NCBI GenBank assembly: GCA_964625525.1 | Contig: CAZVEE010000006.1 | Coordinates: 1 to 64,000, forward strand | DNA from: CAZVEE01 sp964625525 | Lineage (GTDB): Bacteria; Pseudomonadota; Alphaproteobacteria; JAJFIK01 | Direction of reading: 5' to 3' | Length of the DNA stretch: 64,000 bases | Shown: positions 53,050 to 62,226 of the stretch, in pieces | Numbering within the stretch: position 1 is the stretch's first letter | How the letters are laid out: the number at the start of each line of letters is the position of its first letter | The notes under the pieces: generated by a model | The model's input: the letters and a program-made list of their open reading frames with translations, nothing else | Databases searched by the model: none | Told to the model about the DNA's origin: nothing | Position numbers and translations under genes: made by a program

Positions 53050-53975
53050 GGGCGCGCACGCCTTTGACGCCCCGCCAAGACAGGGGCATGGCCCTGATCA
53101 GTGTGCTGTGGATCGTGGCGTTACTCGCCTTGATCACAGCAGCGGTGCTGACTCAGATGCGCCTGCATGTGACGGATCTGCGCGCCGAGATCGACAGCGC
53201 CCGCCTGCGTTGGCTTGCCGACGGGGCGGTGCAGCGTGGCCTGCTAGACCTGCTCGCGGGGCCGGACGGCGGCACCATTCCCCGGGACGGCACCGCGGTG
53301 ATCTTTCAACAGGCCGATATGACCGTCACCCTGCGGATAACCGATGAGACCGGCAAGCTTGACCTGAATACCGCTCCCAAGCCACTCCTGGCTGGTCTTG
53401 TGAACGGGCTCGGCCTGGAGGATGCGAGTGGCCGCCCGGTGGACGCCGATGCGCTGGCCGATGCGGTGATTGACTGGCGGGATCGCAACACGGTGGCAGA
53501 ACTTCTGGGGGCGGAGCGTGCCACTTACGAGACGCTTGGATTGCCGCAACTCCCCCGAGATGGTCCGTTCCCTACCGTGTTGGAACTGGGTAATGTGCGA
53601 GCCGTGACGCCAGCCCTTTACGCCGCACTCGCGCCTTATGTCACGACGGCGTCGCGGGCCCGTGCCGTGAACCCGGCGACCGCGCCGCGTGCCGTGCTGA
53701 TGGCCTTGCCGGGCGCGGCACCGGCGCAGGTCGATGCGCTGTTGGCCGCCCGTGCAGCGGGTGCGCGACGCCCCCGACTGGCGCGGGCCGACCTCTGGCT
53801 GACGGACCGCACCGGCCCCGGTTTCCTCATTGAAGCAACAGTCGCCCTACCCTCGGGCGCCCGCTATCGCACGCGTCTGCTGGTGTGGATTGAGGGCTAC
53901 GGTGTGGATGTGCCCATGCCTTATGTCTTGGAGCGTCGGCCTGGCGTGTGGCTGTCACCCGACGCGGATCAATAG
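53046..53975 (+). CDS. gspK: Type II secretion minor pseudopilin GspK
   Basis: 309 aa from ATG 53046 (ATGA overlap). Prepilin-like signal DRGMALISVLWIVALLALIT, with the G/M site and the Glu +5 missing, as is usual for GspK. A long inserted alpha domain follows, with ITDETGKLDLNTAPKPLLAG, then LADAVIDWRDRNTVAELLGA and ERATYE. The family LDLNTA motif is clear. GspK caps the pseudopilus tip. Its last 7 bases overlap the end of the convergent gspD. Confidence 0.9.
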   Translation: MRARTPLTPRQDRGMALISVLWIVALLALITAAVLTQMRLHVTDLRAEIDSARLRWLADGAVQRGLLDLLAGPDGGTIPRDGTAVIFQQADMTVTLRITDETGKLDLNTAPKPLLAGLVNGLGLEDASGRPVDADALADAVIDWRDRNTVAELLGAERATYETLGLPQLPRDGPFPTVLELGNVRAVTPALYAALAPYVTTASRARAVNPATAPRAVLMALPGAAPAQVDALLAARAAGARRPRLARADLWLTDRTGPGFLIEATVALPSGARYRTRLLVWIEGYGVDVPMPYVLERRPGVWLSPDADQ

Positions 53976-56230
53976 GCCATGCGCGTGCGTGCTGCTTCGG
54001 AGAAGCCATCCAGTGTGCGCAGGCGGTCTCGGATTTCTCGCGTCACGCCCCGCGCTTCTGCCTGATTTCGAACGGTCCGGGGAGAGATGAACACGACTAG
54101 TTCCGTGCGCGAGGTGGTGTTTGTCGTGGTCCCGAACAGGCCCCCGATCAAGGGCAGCCGTGACAGAAATGGCAAGCCACTGCGCGCCTTAGTGCGATCC
54201 TCCGAAAACAATCCGCCGAGAATGATCGTGTCACCAGATTCCGCAATGACAGTACTGGCGATTTTCCGTTGCGAGATTGTCGGTGTGAGGGTCGGCGTTG
54301 CCGATGCTGCAACCGTGCTCACTTCCTGGGAGATATCCAGACTGATGGTGCCGCCATAATTGATGCGCGGGGTGACTTCAAAAATCACTCCGGTGTCGCG
54401 GAATTCGATAGTGTTCACGATCACATCATCATCCGTCAGTGCATTTTCCTGGGCTTTCACTGCAACGGGAACTTCGTCGCCCACGACCAGGGACGCGGTC
54501 TGATTGTCCAGCACCATCAGATTGGGTGAGGACACCACATTGACCTCTGTGACCCCTTCTAACGCATCGAGAACGGAGCGCACCGGAGCCCCGGTGACAA
54601 ACGAAAAACCGGGAAAAGTAGAAGCCAGCGCACCGCTTTCCGCAGCGCTCAATGTGGCCGTGAACTCTTCTTGAAAGATCGTACCTTCAAGGAAGAATTG
54701 AACGCCGTAGCGCAATTCATCCGTAATGGTGACTTCCGCCACGGTGGCCTCCACCAGAACCTGCGCTGGGGCAACATCCAATGCGCGCAGTGCCGCTTCC
54801 AGCGTGCGATACTCGGCCGGTGTGGCCATGATCAATAAGGCATTGATGGCTTCGTTGGCGATAATGCGCACCCCCTCCCTGGCCATTGCACGTTGCGCGG
54901 TGGGCGAGGAGGCAAGACGTGTGGCCATGGCCAGACGCTCGCCCCGGCTCATGGAGGCACTTGCCTGGTCCGTAGACAGAGTGGCAGGCGTTAATCCCGG
55001 GGCAACACCGCCACGGGGCGCGCCGGACCGCCCCGGCACGCCCAAAGGGGGCGCTCCGGTCAAAAACACGTCTTGCAGAACCGGTGCAAGATCGGCGGCC
55101 TTGGCATTTTTCATGCGGTACACGAACAGGCGGCGGCCATTGGGTGCGCTACGGTCTAGGCGCTCCACCCAGTCCCGCGCCCGGGTGACCAAGGCCGGCG
55201 TAGGGGAAATCACCATCACGGCGTTGAGCCGCTCAATGGGCAGGAAGTCCAGCACACCGGCCGGGTCATCATCCCCTTGACCGAAAATCGCGTCGAGCTC
55301 TTCGATCATCTGTGTGGCGCCGACTTCCGCTAATGGAAAAATGCCGACCGAACGGCCCGCGAACCAATCCACGTCAAACGTGTTCACGGTTTCCATCCAC
55401 AAGGCGAGATCGCGGCTCATCCCTGCCAGGATGATCACGTTGCGTTGCGGGTCTGTTCGCAAGACGCCGGCCTCGCCCGTGAATGGTTCTAGAATCTCTG
55501 CCATTTCCTCCGCAGCGATATAGTTCAACGGCACGACGCGAACGGAAAATCCGGGCGGAATGGGCCGCCCGTCCGAGGCCAATGCGGGAACCGGCGCGAA
55601 ACCCGCCGCCTGGTCGGCGGAAACGACACGGTAGAGATCGCCATCGGTGACAAGCGCCGCGCCGTTCTGCTTCAACACGGCTTCCAAAATACCCAGGGCG
55701 GCGCTGACAGGCACTGGCTCGGTGCTTTTGATGTCAGCCTTTCCGGTGACGTCAGGGTCCACGGAATAATTCGCACCCAGCAGCTCGCCCAGAATGATGG
55801 CCGCGACTTCGCTCACATCGATATTGTCGAAATTCAGAACAATGGTGCGGTTGTCATCATCGGCAGCAAGGCGCGGCTCGGCGCGTCGGCGAAACCGTCG
55901 GTCGCCTGGAACCAGGACCGGATCGAGGTCTGTGCGACGGTCCGTGGCAAGGCTCGTGGCGAGTGCGAGCGATGAGGACGCTGCCGGTGGATCCAAACGG
56001 GGTAACCCATCCGTCATTGATCCACCAGAAGCCGCCGGGCCAACAGAAGCCGCCGGGCCAACAGAGGCTGTCTGGGCAACAGATCCAAGGCGGTTTTGCG
56101 CCGTATCCGGATCGGATGGCGTGGCACAACCCGTGATCATACCGACGGCGAGCACCATCATCAGCATGCGGGCGGTCTGGTACCCTGGGCGGTGTGTCCC
56201 CAGACGTGGTTCGGACGGCACGCTCCTCAC
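53969..56230 (-). CDS. gspD: Type II secretion outer-membrane secretin GspD
   Basis: 753 aa from ATG 56230; a start at 56167 is possible. The N-terminal hydrophobic stretch MLMMVLAVGMITGCATP has a lipobox-like ITGC, so it may be a lipoprotein that does not need a pilotin. An Ala/Ser/Gly linker with tandem repeats follows. The N0 domain is IVLNFDNIDVSEVAAIILGE; N1-N3 include VVPLNYIAAEEMAEILEPFT, PLAEVGATQMIEELDAIFGQ and RMKNAKAADLAPVLQDVFLT. The secretin core has VPVAVKAQENALTDDD and FRDTGVIFEVTPRINYGGTI. It forms the exit pore. Confidence 0.93.
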   Translation of the reverse strand: MRSVPSEPRLGTHRPGYQTARMLMMVLAVGMITGCATPSDPDTAQNRLGSVAQTASVGPAASVGPAASGGSMTDGLPRLDPPAASSSLALATSLATDRRTDLDPVLVPGDRRFRRRAEPRLAADDDNRTIVLNFDNIDVSEVAAIILGELLGANYSVDPDVTGKADIKSTEPVPVSAALGILEAVLKQNGAALVTDGDLYRVVSADQAAGFAPVPALASDGRPIPPGFSVRVVPLNYIAAEEMAEILEPFTGEAGVLRTDPQRNVIILAGMSRDLALWMETVNTFDVDWFAGRSVGIFPLAEVGATQMIEELDAIFGQGDDDPAGVLDFLPIERLNAVMVISPTPALVTRARDWVERLDRSAPNGRRLFVYRMKNAKAADLAPVLQDVFLTGAPPLGVPGRSGAPRGGVAPGLTPATLSTDQASASMSRGERLAMATRLASSPTAQRAMAREGVRIIANEAINALLIMATPAEYRTLEAALRALDVAPAQVLVEATVAEVTITDELRYGVQFFLEGTIFQEEFTATLSAAESGALASTFPGFSFVTGAPVRSVLDALEGVTEVNVVSSPNLMVLDNQTASLVVGDEVPVAVKAQENALTDDDVIVNTIEFRDTGVIFEVTPRINYGGTISLDISQEVSTVAASATPTLTPTISQRKIASTVIAESGDTIILGGLFSEDRTKARSGLPFLSRLPLIGGLFGTTTNTTSRTELVVFISPRTVRNQAEARGVTREIRDRLRTLDGFSEAARTRMAY
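56027..56080. repeat. 18-base tandem repeat inside gspD
   Basis: Two exact units AGAAGCCGCCGGGCCAAC (56027-56044, 56045-56062) and a diverged third (56063-56080). In frame on the minus strand they encode a repeated VGPAAS hexapeptide in the linker behind the lipobox. The number of units could vary without breaking the frame. Confidence 0.85.
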
Positions 56231-56316
56231 TCTGTCTCCGTCCCATGATCAAAGAGTTTGCGGTGCCAATCAGACACTTTGGCCCGCAGTGTACAAAACC
56301 CTCTGATTCCAGGGCA

Positions 56317-56799
56317 TTAATTCTTCTTCAGACGTAACGGGATGCGGCGCCCATCGCGTTCAAACGTCACAGAGGCGGGCGATACCTGCTCCAGAGTCCA
56401 GCCTTCGATCTTTGCCCCTTGGCGCACACGGATAATCCGACTGGTGCGGGTATCTTGTAACGCGGCGACTCCTGCCCCTTCCCCGCTCATGGTGGCCTTA
56501 AGCGTGAACAGACGCGCTGGCGTCGATTCCGGCCGTGGCGCCGTTACGGGTTCCTCAGGCGTGCGTGGTCTGGGGCGGCGTGTTGGGCGAAACAGCGGGC
56601 GATCCGCCAAAGCCGCGTAATCGCCAGCCTCGGCGAGCGCAAACTGCGGTGGCGACACCGGCGTGTAGGCCGTGGTCTGCGGCAACACGGCGCGTAGGGG
56701 CATTGTCCACCACAGCACTGTGAGCAGGCCCAGCACTGCCACCACGGCAATGAAACCGGCGGTTTGCAACGGGGTGCGGTTCCGGCGCACGCGCGGCAT
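56317..56799 (-). CDS. Type II secretion GspC/GspN-like protein (HR-domain type)
   Basis: 160 aa from ATG 56799, one base overlap with the gspM stop; a GTG at 56802 is equally possible. One N-terminal membrane segment (AGFIAVVAVLGLLTVLWW) is followed by a Pro-rich linker. A small periplasmic beta domain comes next: YAALADRPLFRPTRRP, then ARLFTLKATMSGEGAGVAAL, IIRVRQGAKIEGWTLEQVSP and ASVTFERDGRRIPL. The LFxPxR start and the xLxG...V...G...V...V pattern fit the homology region of GspC, which links the inner membrane to the secretin. There is no PDZ domain. GspN/PulP-like naming is also possible. Confidence 0.7.
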   Translation of the reverse strand: MPRVRRNRTPLQTAGFIAVVAVLGLLTVLWWTMPLRAVLPQTTAYTPVSPPQFALAEAGDYAALADRPLFRPTRRPRPRTPEEPVTAPRPESTPARLFTLKATMSGEGAGVAALQDTRTSRIIRVRQGAKIEGWTLEQVSPASVTFERDGRRIPLRLKKN

Positions 56800-57398
56800 C
56801 ACGTCATGCCTCCATCGGTCTCGCCGGTCTGAGGCGTGTGAAACGCCGACAGGGTCATCATCACCTGCAGTGTGACGGCTTCATCCGGCTGGGCCGCCCG
56901 GCGGAAGGAAGAACGCTGCGCCTGCGGACGGATTTGCAACCGTTCGATCACCACACTCGGCCGGCCGCTCTCTAGGCCATGCAGGACGCTCCGCAAGGCC
57001 GCGTGGTCCAGCGTCGCAGTAACGCGCAGACCAAAGCGATCAAACGGCTCTTCCCGCTCCGCAGGCAGAGTTTCAACACTATCCACGCGCCCCGCGGCCT
57101 TGGTAATGGTGTCCTTGACATGGTCCTGAAAGGCCGCGACCGCCCCGGTCGCGGTATCGCCAGGCAACAACATGGGTGCCCGGTCGCGTCCGCTCGCTTC
57201 GACCGCGGCAAGATCAGCACGCAGCTGCGGCAGACTTGCGGCGGCCCGTTCGAACCGCGTGATTTGCCAGGTGCGTTCGGTCAACGCGGCATCCAACCCA
57301 TGGGCCAGCGAGACCGCCCCCCAGACCGTCCCGGCACTTGCCGCGCAGAACAGAGCGGTGTGAACCAGCCGGCGCAGTATGACGACGGGTCGGGTCAT
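56799..57398 (-). CDS. gspM: Type II secretion protein GspM (T2SSM_b type)
   Basis: 199 aa from ATG 57398 (4-base overlap with gspL). One membrane segment near the start (LVHTALFCAASAGTVWGAVS) is followed by a coiled stretch (RFERAAASLPQLRADLAAVE). A ferredoxin-like domain comes next: AAFQDHVKDTITKAAGRVDS, then FGLRVTATLDHAALRSVLHG and VVIERLQIRPQ. The plan matches the T2SSM_b group. It forms the inner-membrane platform with GspL. The last residues are variable and rich in Thr/Gly. Confidence 0.8.
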   Translation of the reverse strand: MTRPVVILRRLVHTALFCAASAGTVWGAVSLAHGLDAALTERTWQITRFERAAASLPQLRADLAAVEASGRDRAPMLLPGDTATGAVAAFQDHVKDTITKAAGRVDSVETLPAEREEPFDRFGLRVTATLDHAALRSVLHGLESGRPSVVIERLQIRPQAQRSSFRRAAQPDEAVTLQVMMTLSAFHTPQTGETDGGMT

Positions 57399-58513
57399 GG
57401 TATTGTCCCTTCCTGAGGCCCAACGCCGGCCATCCGAGCACGGATTTGAAATCGTTCGCCCCCGGCCCCCAAGCGACGGACCGCGCCGGTAAACTGCGGA
57501 TCGGTGAACAGCGGATGAGCATCAAGCAATGGCAACAGCGCCGCGGCATCCGTCGTTTGTCCCTGAATATCCACCGTACCCGCATCAATGGACAAGTCCG
57601 TGAGCCAAGTGCCATCGGGCAGCGTGGCGGATAGAGCATCCACAAGCGCCGTCTTGGGCGGGACCTTGGCCTGACGGCTTGTGATGAACCGGTTCGCGCC
57701 ACCCAGAGAGTCGATCGTCGTGCGCAGCCGGATGGCTTCTCGAGCCTCCGCCTCGATGGCGGGACTTTCCCGCCCCAGCCACGCATAAGCCGCGGCTTTA
57801 CCCGCCATGTTCAGGCCAATGAAGACCGCGACCGTCACCAAAACGGCGCGGGCAAAAGGCAGCGCGGTGAGGCGTGCGAGAGGCCAGGCGTGGCGCGGTG
57901 GTGGCGGGCACGCGTCCGCCTCTAACCAATTGAGCGGTACCGGACCATCAGGACCTGAGACGGTCACCACATCCGGCACGAGCCCGACCCTTTCCAGGGT
58001 TTTGAACGTTTGCTTTAGGGCCGCAATGGGCACGGCGGCGAGTTGCACCGTCATACGATCATCTTGGCCGTCGCGCGTGACAATACGATAGTCAACAGCC
58101 GCTGTGCCGGCCGGGAAAGGCGTGAGCCGTGGCACTTGATGGTGCACAATATGCGACAGATGGCGTTCCGCCGCCGCCGGAAATCCCACGGTACGCACCA
58201 GCGCTCCAGTGTCCGGGCCTAACACCACCGTGATGTGACACCCCCGTCGCAGCCATGTCCGCATCACCGCTGTGTTCAGCGCGGGCGCGACCGTCTCGAC
58301 CTGGTCATGATGCACGCGGATTGTGAGCCGCCGGCGATGCGCCCCGATCAGCCGGCGCCACAGAGCCATCAGCACCCAGCGGATATCGGCCCAGGCTTGA
58401 TCGGCCCAAGCGACGACGATGGTGCGCAGCCACCGGAGCATTTCCGCAACTGTTAGCGGTATTCGGGATCGGGGCATTTCCGGATCAGATATCATGGCCT
58501 CAGGATGGGCCAT
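57395..58513 (-). CDS. gspL: Type II secretion protein GspL (with PilN-like C-terminal part)
   Basis: 372 aa from ATG 58513; an ATG at 58495 is also possible. The cytosolic part, about 60-220, is an actin-like shortened domain with VRTVGFPAAAERHLSHIVHH and KQTFKTLERVGLVPDVVTVS. One membrane segment, AVLVTVAVFIGLNMAGKAAA, lies near 230. The periplasmic PilN-like region contains LVDALSATLPDGTWLTDLSI, then GTVDIQGQTTDAAALLPLLD and DPQFTGAV. It connects GspE to GspM. It starts only 12 bases after the DUF1501 gene, so it is in one operon with DUF1800-DUF1501. Confidence 0.82.
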   Translation of the reverse strand: MAHPEAMISDPEMPRSRIPLTVAEMLRWLRTIVVAWADQAWADIRWVLMALWRRLIGAHRRRLTIRVHHDQVETVAPALNTAVMRTWLRRGCHITVVLGPDTGALVRTVGFPAAAERHLSHIVHHQVPRLTPFPAGTAAVDYRIVTRDGQDDRMTVQLAAVPIAALKQTFKTLERVGLVPDVVTVSGPDGPVPLNWLEADACPPPPRHAWPLARLTALPFARAVLVTVAVFIGLNMAGKAAAYAWLGRESPAIEAEAREAIRLRTTIDSLGGANRFITSRQAKVPPKTALVDALSATLPDGTWLTDLSIDAGTVDIQGQTTDAAALLPLLDAHPLFTDPQFTGAVRRLGAGGERFQIRARMAGVGPQEGTIP

Positions 58514-58525
58514 TTGTCCGACCCG

Positions 58526-59845
58526 TCAAGCGCTGACGGCCCCCAGGTCCGTTACACTGTGGTCAGGAAACACCGTGGGCAGTAGCGCCTCATCCATGCC
58601 CAAATGCCGGACCAGGGCTTCAGAAACGACGTCTTTGTAGTTCACGGACATTTCCAGAAAGCGCCCCTTGTAGAGATCCTGTTCCGACAGGCCCGGCCAG
58701 GCGCCATAGATCCCGCCGTTCACGGATCCGCCCATGAGCATCCAAGCGGCCGCATGGCCATGATCCGTCCCGAAACTGCCATTCTGCTTTGAGGTCCGGC
58801 CGAACTCGGTGCCGATAACGACAATCACGTCCTGCATTCGGGGGCCCAAATCCCGGTAAAAGGTGAGCAGGTCATCCCCGCCCCGGCGAATGGTGCCATG
58901 CATGCCTTGGGTGCTTGTGGGGGATCGATTGGGCGGCCGCTGATTGGAGTGACTGTCCCAGCCGCCGCTCCAATTGATCGCCGCGAGCTCAATACCCAGA
59001 TCTGCTTTGATCCCCTGTGCGATCAGGCGGAGGCCCTTGCCCAGGGAACTGTTGGAGTAATCCAGGCCATCGGCGCTGACTTCATACTCCGCATCAAGAC
59101 TCTTGAGTTGCTCCAGCACGCCAAGCAGAGACGTACCCTGAGCGAGCACCATATCCTCGATGGGATTTTGCAATGTGCCATCCTTGGCATAGAGCGTTTC
59201 CAAACGCGTCATGAGGCGGTTTTCGACGCAGTCATTGCCGTCATCGCACCACAGCCGGTGTTCCAGAGTGAAATCGCCAATGTCGCGAATGCTGGGTACC
59301 GTGGCGCCGCCTTGCAGAACCGTAGGCACGTCACTGCCACCCGCCCCCAAGGCGCGGAAGGGTGAATCCCCCGGACTCTGAAAAAGGTATCGATTCAAAT
59401 AGCCTGAATCCGTCGTTCCGGTCAGGCCTTGCTCCACCCACCGCTGGTTCTCGAAATGGGATCGGGAGGCGCCGTAGAAGTGCGTGGCCGGAAAGATCGC
59501 CAAGTCATTGTTCTCCCAGATTTCCATCAATGAGATGAAATTGGGATGCATACCGATGAACCCGTTCAAGTTAAACGCCGAGTTGGGGTCGGAATCCGAT
59601 GGTCTTTCAATGGCCACTTGGGGGCGCAGCCTGCGATAGTTGGAATCGCCATAGGGCGGGAATAGATACAGCCCGTCGGCACCGCCCCGCATGAAGATCT
59701 TGATCAGAGTTTTTCCCGGCACGCCAATGGTCTGGGCGTTGGCGCGGCGCAGGCGGACCGCGTCAGGAAACCCGGAGGCAAGACCCAGCCCCAGGCCAAG
59801 ACCGCCGCAGGCAAGGCGCAACGCATTGCGTCTGGTGATCATCAT
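58526..59845 (-). CDS. DUF1501 family exported protein
   Basis: 439 aa from ATG 59845, with GGAGAG upstream. A twin-arginine-type signal opens the protein (TRRNALRLACGGLGLGLGLA), with cleavage likely after RRANAQ. The mature part has TLIKIFMRGGADGLYLFPPY, then GFIGMHPNFISLMEIWENND, IFPATHFYGASRSHFENQRW and VIGTEFGRTSKQNGSFGTDH plus GHAAAWMLMGGSVNGG. These are the strongest DUF1501 signatures, and the fold is related to sulfatase/phosphatase enzymes (metal-site His and Asp in GTDHGHA). It is always found next to DUF1800. The function is unknown; Tat export of a folded metalloprotein is likely. Confidence 0.9.
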   Translation of the reverse strand: MMITRRNALRLACGGLGLGLGLASGFPDAVRLRRANAQTIGVPGKTLIKIFMRGGADGLYLFPPYGDSNYRRLRPQVAIERPSDSDPNSAFNLNGFIGMHPNFISLMEIWENNDLAIFPATHFYGASRSHFENQRWVEQGLTGTTDSGYLNRYLFQSPGDSPFRALGAGGSDVPTVLQGGATVPSIRDIGDFTLEHRLWCDDGNDCVENRLMTRLETLYAKDGTLQNPIEDMVLAQGTSLLGVLEQLKSLDAEYEVSADGLDYSNSSLGKGLRLIAQGIKADLGIELAAINWSGGWDSHSNQRPPNRSPTSTQGMHGTIRRGGDDLLTFYRDLGPRMQDVIVVIGTEFGRTSKQNGSFGTDHGHAAAWMLMGGSVNGGIYGAWPGLSEQDLYKGRFLEMSVNYKDVVSEALVRHLGMDEALLPTVFPDHSVTDLGAVSA

Positions 59846-59876
59846 GAGACTCTCTCCGCTTACTGAGGACGGTCAC

Positions 59877-62039
59877 TTACTGGAACTGGTAGGACGGTGA
59901 CATGGCGATGAGGTGAATGCCCCGCCGAATGGCGTTGCGTTCCCCATTGGTGATGTCGAAACGGCCGTCCCGGCCATAGAGTTCGTCCACCACGGCGTCA
60001 TATTCGACACGGGAGAAGCGGTCGCCCATGGATAAGGCCATCAGGGTTGCGGCGATCGCCTCCGGAGTTTCCAGCCCCATCTCGGTGACGATCCGCTCGC
60101 CGGCGCTGGGCGCGCGCAACACATACTGGAACCGCTCCAGCATGGCCGTGCTCGACACCCATTCGGTGCTGTCCTCCTTAAAGCCCGTCGGCACCGGATA
60201 GCGGAACCACCCCTGCCCCGCTGCGGCAAGGCCATTGGTGATCCGGTCGAGTTCACGGCGCAACACGTCGTCTTTCTTGTCTTTTTTGTCCGCATTTGGC
60301 TCGAAGCCAAAGTTCCGAATGAGGCTGACCATAAAGTCCGTGGGCGTCTTGACCTTGGAGCGGTAGTTATTCGGGTCGGTGCGGAACTCAGACGACATAA
60401 GAATGGCCCGCACCACTGTGGCGATGTGGCCGCCGCTTTCCAGAAAATCGGCAGCGCAGCTCTCTACCAAGGTCGCTGGTGGCGTGTCACTGACGAAATA
60501 CTCCACCAGTTTGGTGCAGATATGCGTCGCGGTGAGCGGATGCGTGGCTAGGATGTCCAGCAGTTCCTCCCCCTCCGTCATGCCTTCGCGGATGGGGAAT
60601 TCGCCTTCTTCCGGATCGAACGTGCCAGACCCCTGGATGGTGGTGTCCAGGAACGGAATGGTTTTGAAGCCACCGTCGTGATCTTCGCCATAGAACAGGA
60701 ACAATCGTTCATCATGGCGTTGTTTCTTCTTCTTTTTCTTGTCGCGTTGTTTCTGCGATTTGGTGGTCAGGTCTTCATTCCAGCCGGTGAACACCCGGGC
60801 CACGGAGATGACATCATCATCCGTATAGCCTGCATTCACCCCCACGGTGTGCAGCTCCAACAGTTCCCGGCCGTAGTTCTCGTTGATGGCCCCGACCGCG
60901 CTGGTGTTGTTGTTAAGGTAGTTCATCATCACCGTGCTCTTGGCACTGATTTCCAGCAAATCGCGGAAATAGCCCAGGGCATTTTCCTGAAACGCCCGCA
61001 TTTCCATGAGCTCGCCATAGAAATCGTCATTCGAGGTCGCGGTGGTGTTGAAGTGATTGTCCCAGAACAGCGCCATGGTTTCGCGTAAATGGTTCTCTGA
61101 GAACAACAGATAGGAAAGGCGCTCGCGCATCAGTTGGCGGATTTTCTCACTCTCGTTGTCACGCCACTTGCTAAAGAACTTTTGGGGCTGAGCACGCCGA
61201 ATGAAATCCTCGTCCGTGTGCACCTTTTTCTCGACCTTGCGCGCGCCTTTGAGCTGATCATCAAGATAGCGCTCGTAACCCATCTCGGTTGCCTCGGCGA
61301 GCATCTCTGGGGTCACGCCGAGCGAGGTACGGCTCAGCAATTGGTAGATGTCCCGCGGCACCGTGCCGGCGCGCAAAGACAGGGATTGTAGGGCCGTTTC
61401 ATTGCCGGTGTTGCGCGCCTCTACAGTGACGGTGACGTCGGAGCCTTGCGGCACATCCTCGTCAAAGAGCCGCAACGCCCATTGACCCGTCAGAGGACCG
61501 ACGGCCAGCGGAACATCTGTGAGGTCCGGAATAGGCCCCACGCCGACAATCTGAACGGTGGCGGTGATGGAGAGAATGCCAGCGGGATCCTCCGCCGTTC
61601 CCATCACGGTGAAGCCCTTTTCATCGACGATGTTGCCGTTCTGGTGTGACGTGAAGGTAATCGTGGTTGTTTGGGCGTTCACACCGAACACCGCCGTCAA
61701 AGACACATTGGAACTTGGTACGGTGAGCATGGTCGTGGACGCGAAGGGGTTGCTCAGCGTACCAATGTCGCCTTCCCACCGTAGAAAGGACTGCCCGGCC
61801 ATGCCAGAGGCGGCCGTGACCGTGATCATCTGGCCCGGGTCATAGGTTCCCGACCCGGACCCTTGCGTGACCGAAACGGTTACGCCGCCGATGACTTGAG
61901 CTGTGGCCGGTGACGACATTGGTCCGGACAGACCCAAGACCACCACGGCCGCCGTGAGAACGCCAAAGGCCCGCAGGCCGCTCAAACGGGATAAAACCCG
62001 ACAATACACCGTACGCAGAAACACGACCGCGCTCCACAT
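59877..62039 (-). CDS. DUF1800 family exported protein
   Basis: 720 aa from ATG 62039; GTG at 62024, with GGAG 7 bases before it, is an alternative. Signal peptide: AFGVLTAAVVVLGLSGPMSS, then PATAQ. Two Ig/BACON-like beta domains follow (VSVTQGSGSGTYDPGQMITV; TITFTSHQNGNIVDEKGFTV). The DUF1800 body has ETMALFWDNHFNTTATSNDD, NYLNNNTSAVGAINENYGRE, LLELHTVGVNAGYTDDDVIS and VARVFTGW, then ICTKLVEYFVSD. A lysine-rich insert (DKKKKKKQRHDE) and a second one (DKKDKKDD) interrupt it. It pairs with DUF1501 (31 bases between). Confidence 0.9.
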   Translation of the reverse strand: MWSAVVFLRTVYCRVLSRLSGLRAFGVLTAAVVVLGLSGPMSSPATAQVIGGVTVSVTQGSGSGTYDPGQMITVTAASGMAGQSFLRWEGDIGTLSNPFASTTMLTVPSSNVSLTAVFGVNAQTTTITFTSHQNGNIVDEKGFTVMGTAEDPAGILSITATVQIVGVGPIPDLTDVPLAVGPLTGQWALRLFDEDVPQGSDVTVTVEARNTGNETALQSLSLRAGTVPRDIYQLLSRTSLGVTPEMLAEATEMGYERYLDDQLKGARKVEKKVHTDEDFIRRAQPQKFFSKWRDNESEKIRQLMRERLSYLLFSENHLRETMALFWDNHFNTTATSNDDFYGELMEMRAFQENALGYFRDLLEISAKSTVMMNYLNNNTSAVGAINENYGRELLELHTVGVNAGYTDDDVISVARVFTGWNEDLTTKSQKQRDKKKKKKQRHDERLFLFYGEDHDGGFKTIPFLDTTIQGSGTFDPEEGEFPIREGMTEGEELLDILATHPLTATHICTKLVEYFVSDTPPATLVESCAADFLESGGHIATVVRAILMSSEFRTDPNNYRSKVKTPTDFMVSLIRNFGFEPNADKKDKKDDVLRRELDRITNGLAAAGQGWFRYPVPTGFKEDSTEWVSSTAMLERFQYVLRAPSAGERIVTEMGLETPEAIAATLMALSMGDRFSRVEYDAVVDELYGRDGRFDITNGERNAIRRGIHLIAMSPSYQFQ

Positions 62040-62226
62040 CCTTCATTGATCCGAGTCATCCCGAGGCAGACGGTACTGGCGCGTCTTATGCCAAGCAAGG
62101 CGCTTACTGGGATTTAAATGCTCGTGAAACGGGCGATCTTGTATCCGGCGTGGAGAGCGCTCGGTGCTTTCAACACCTTAGTGGGACGCCGTCGCAGTGT
62201 GACCGCTGTCGCATTCTGTAGGGGGA

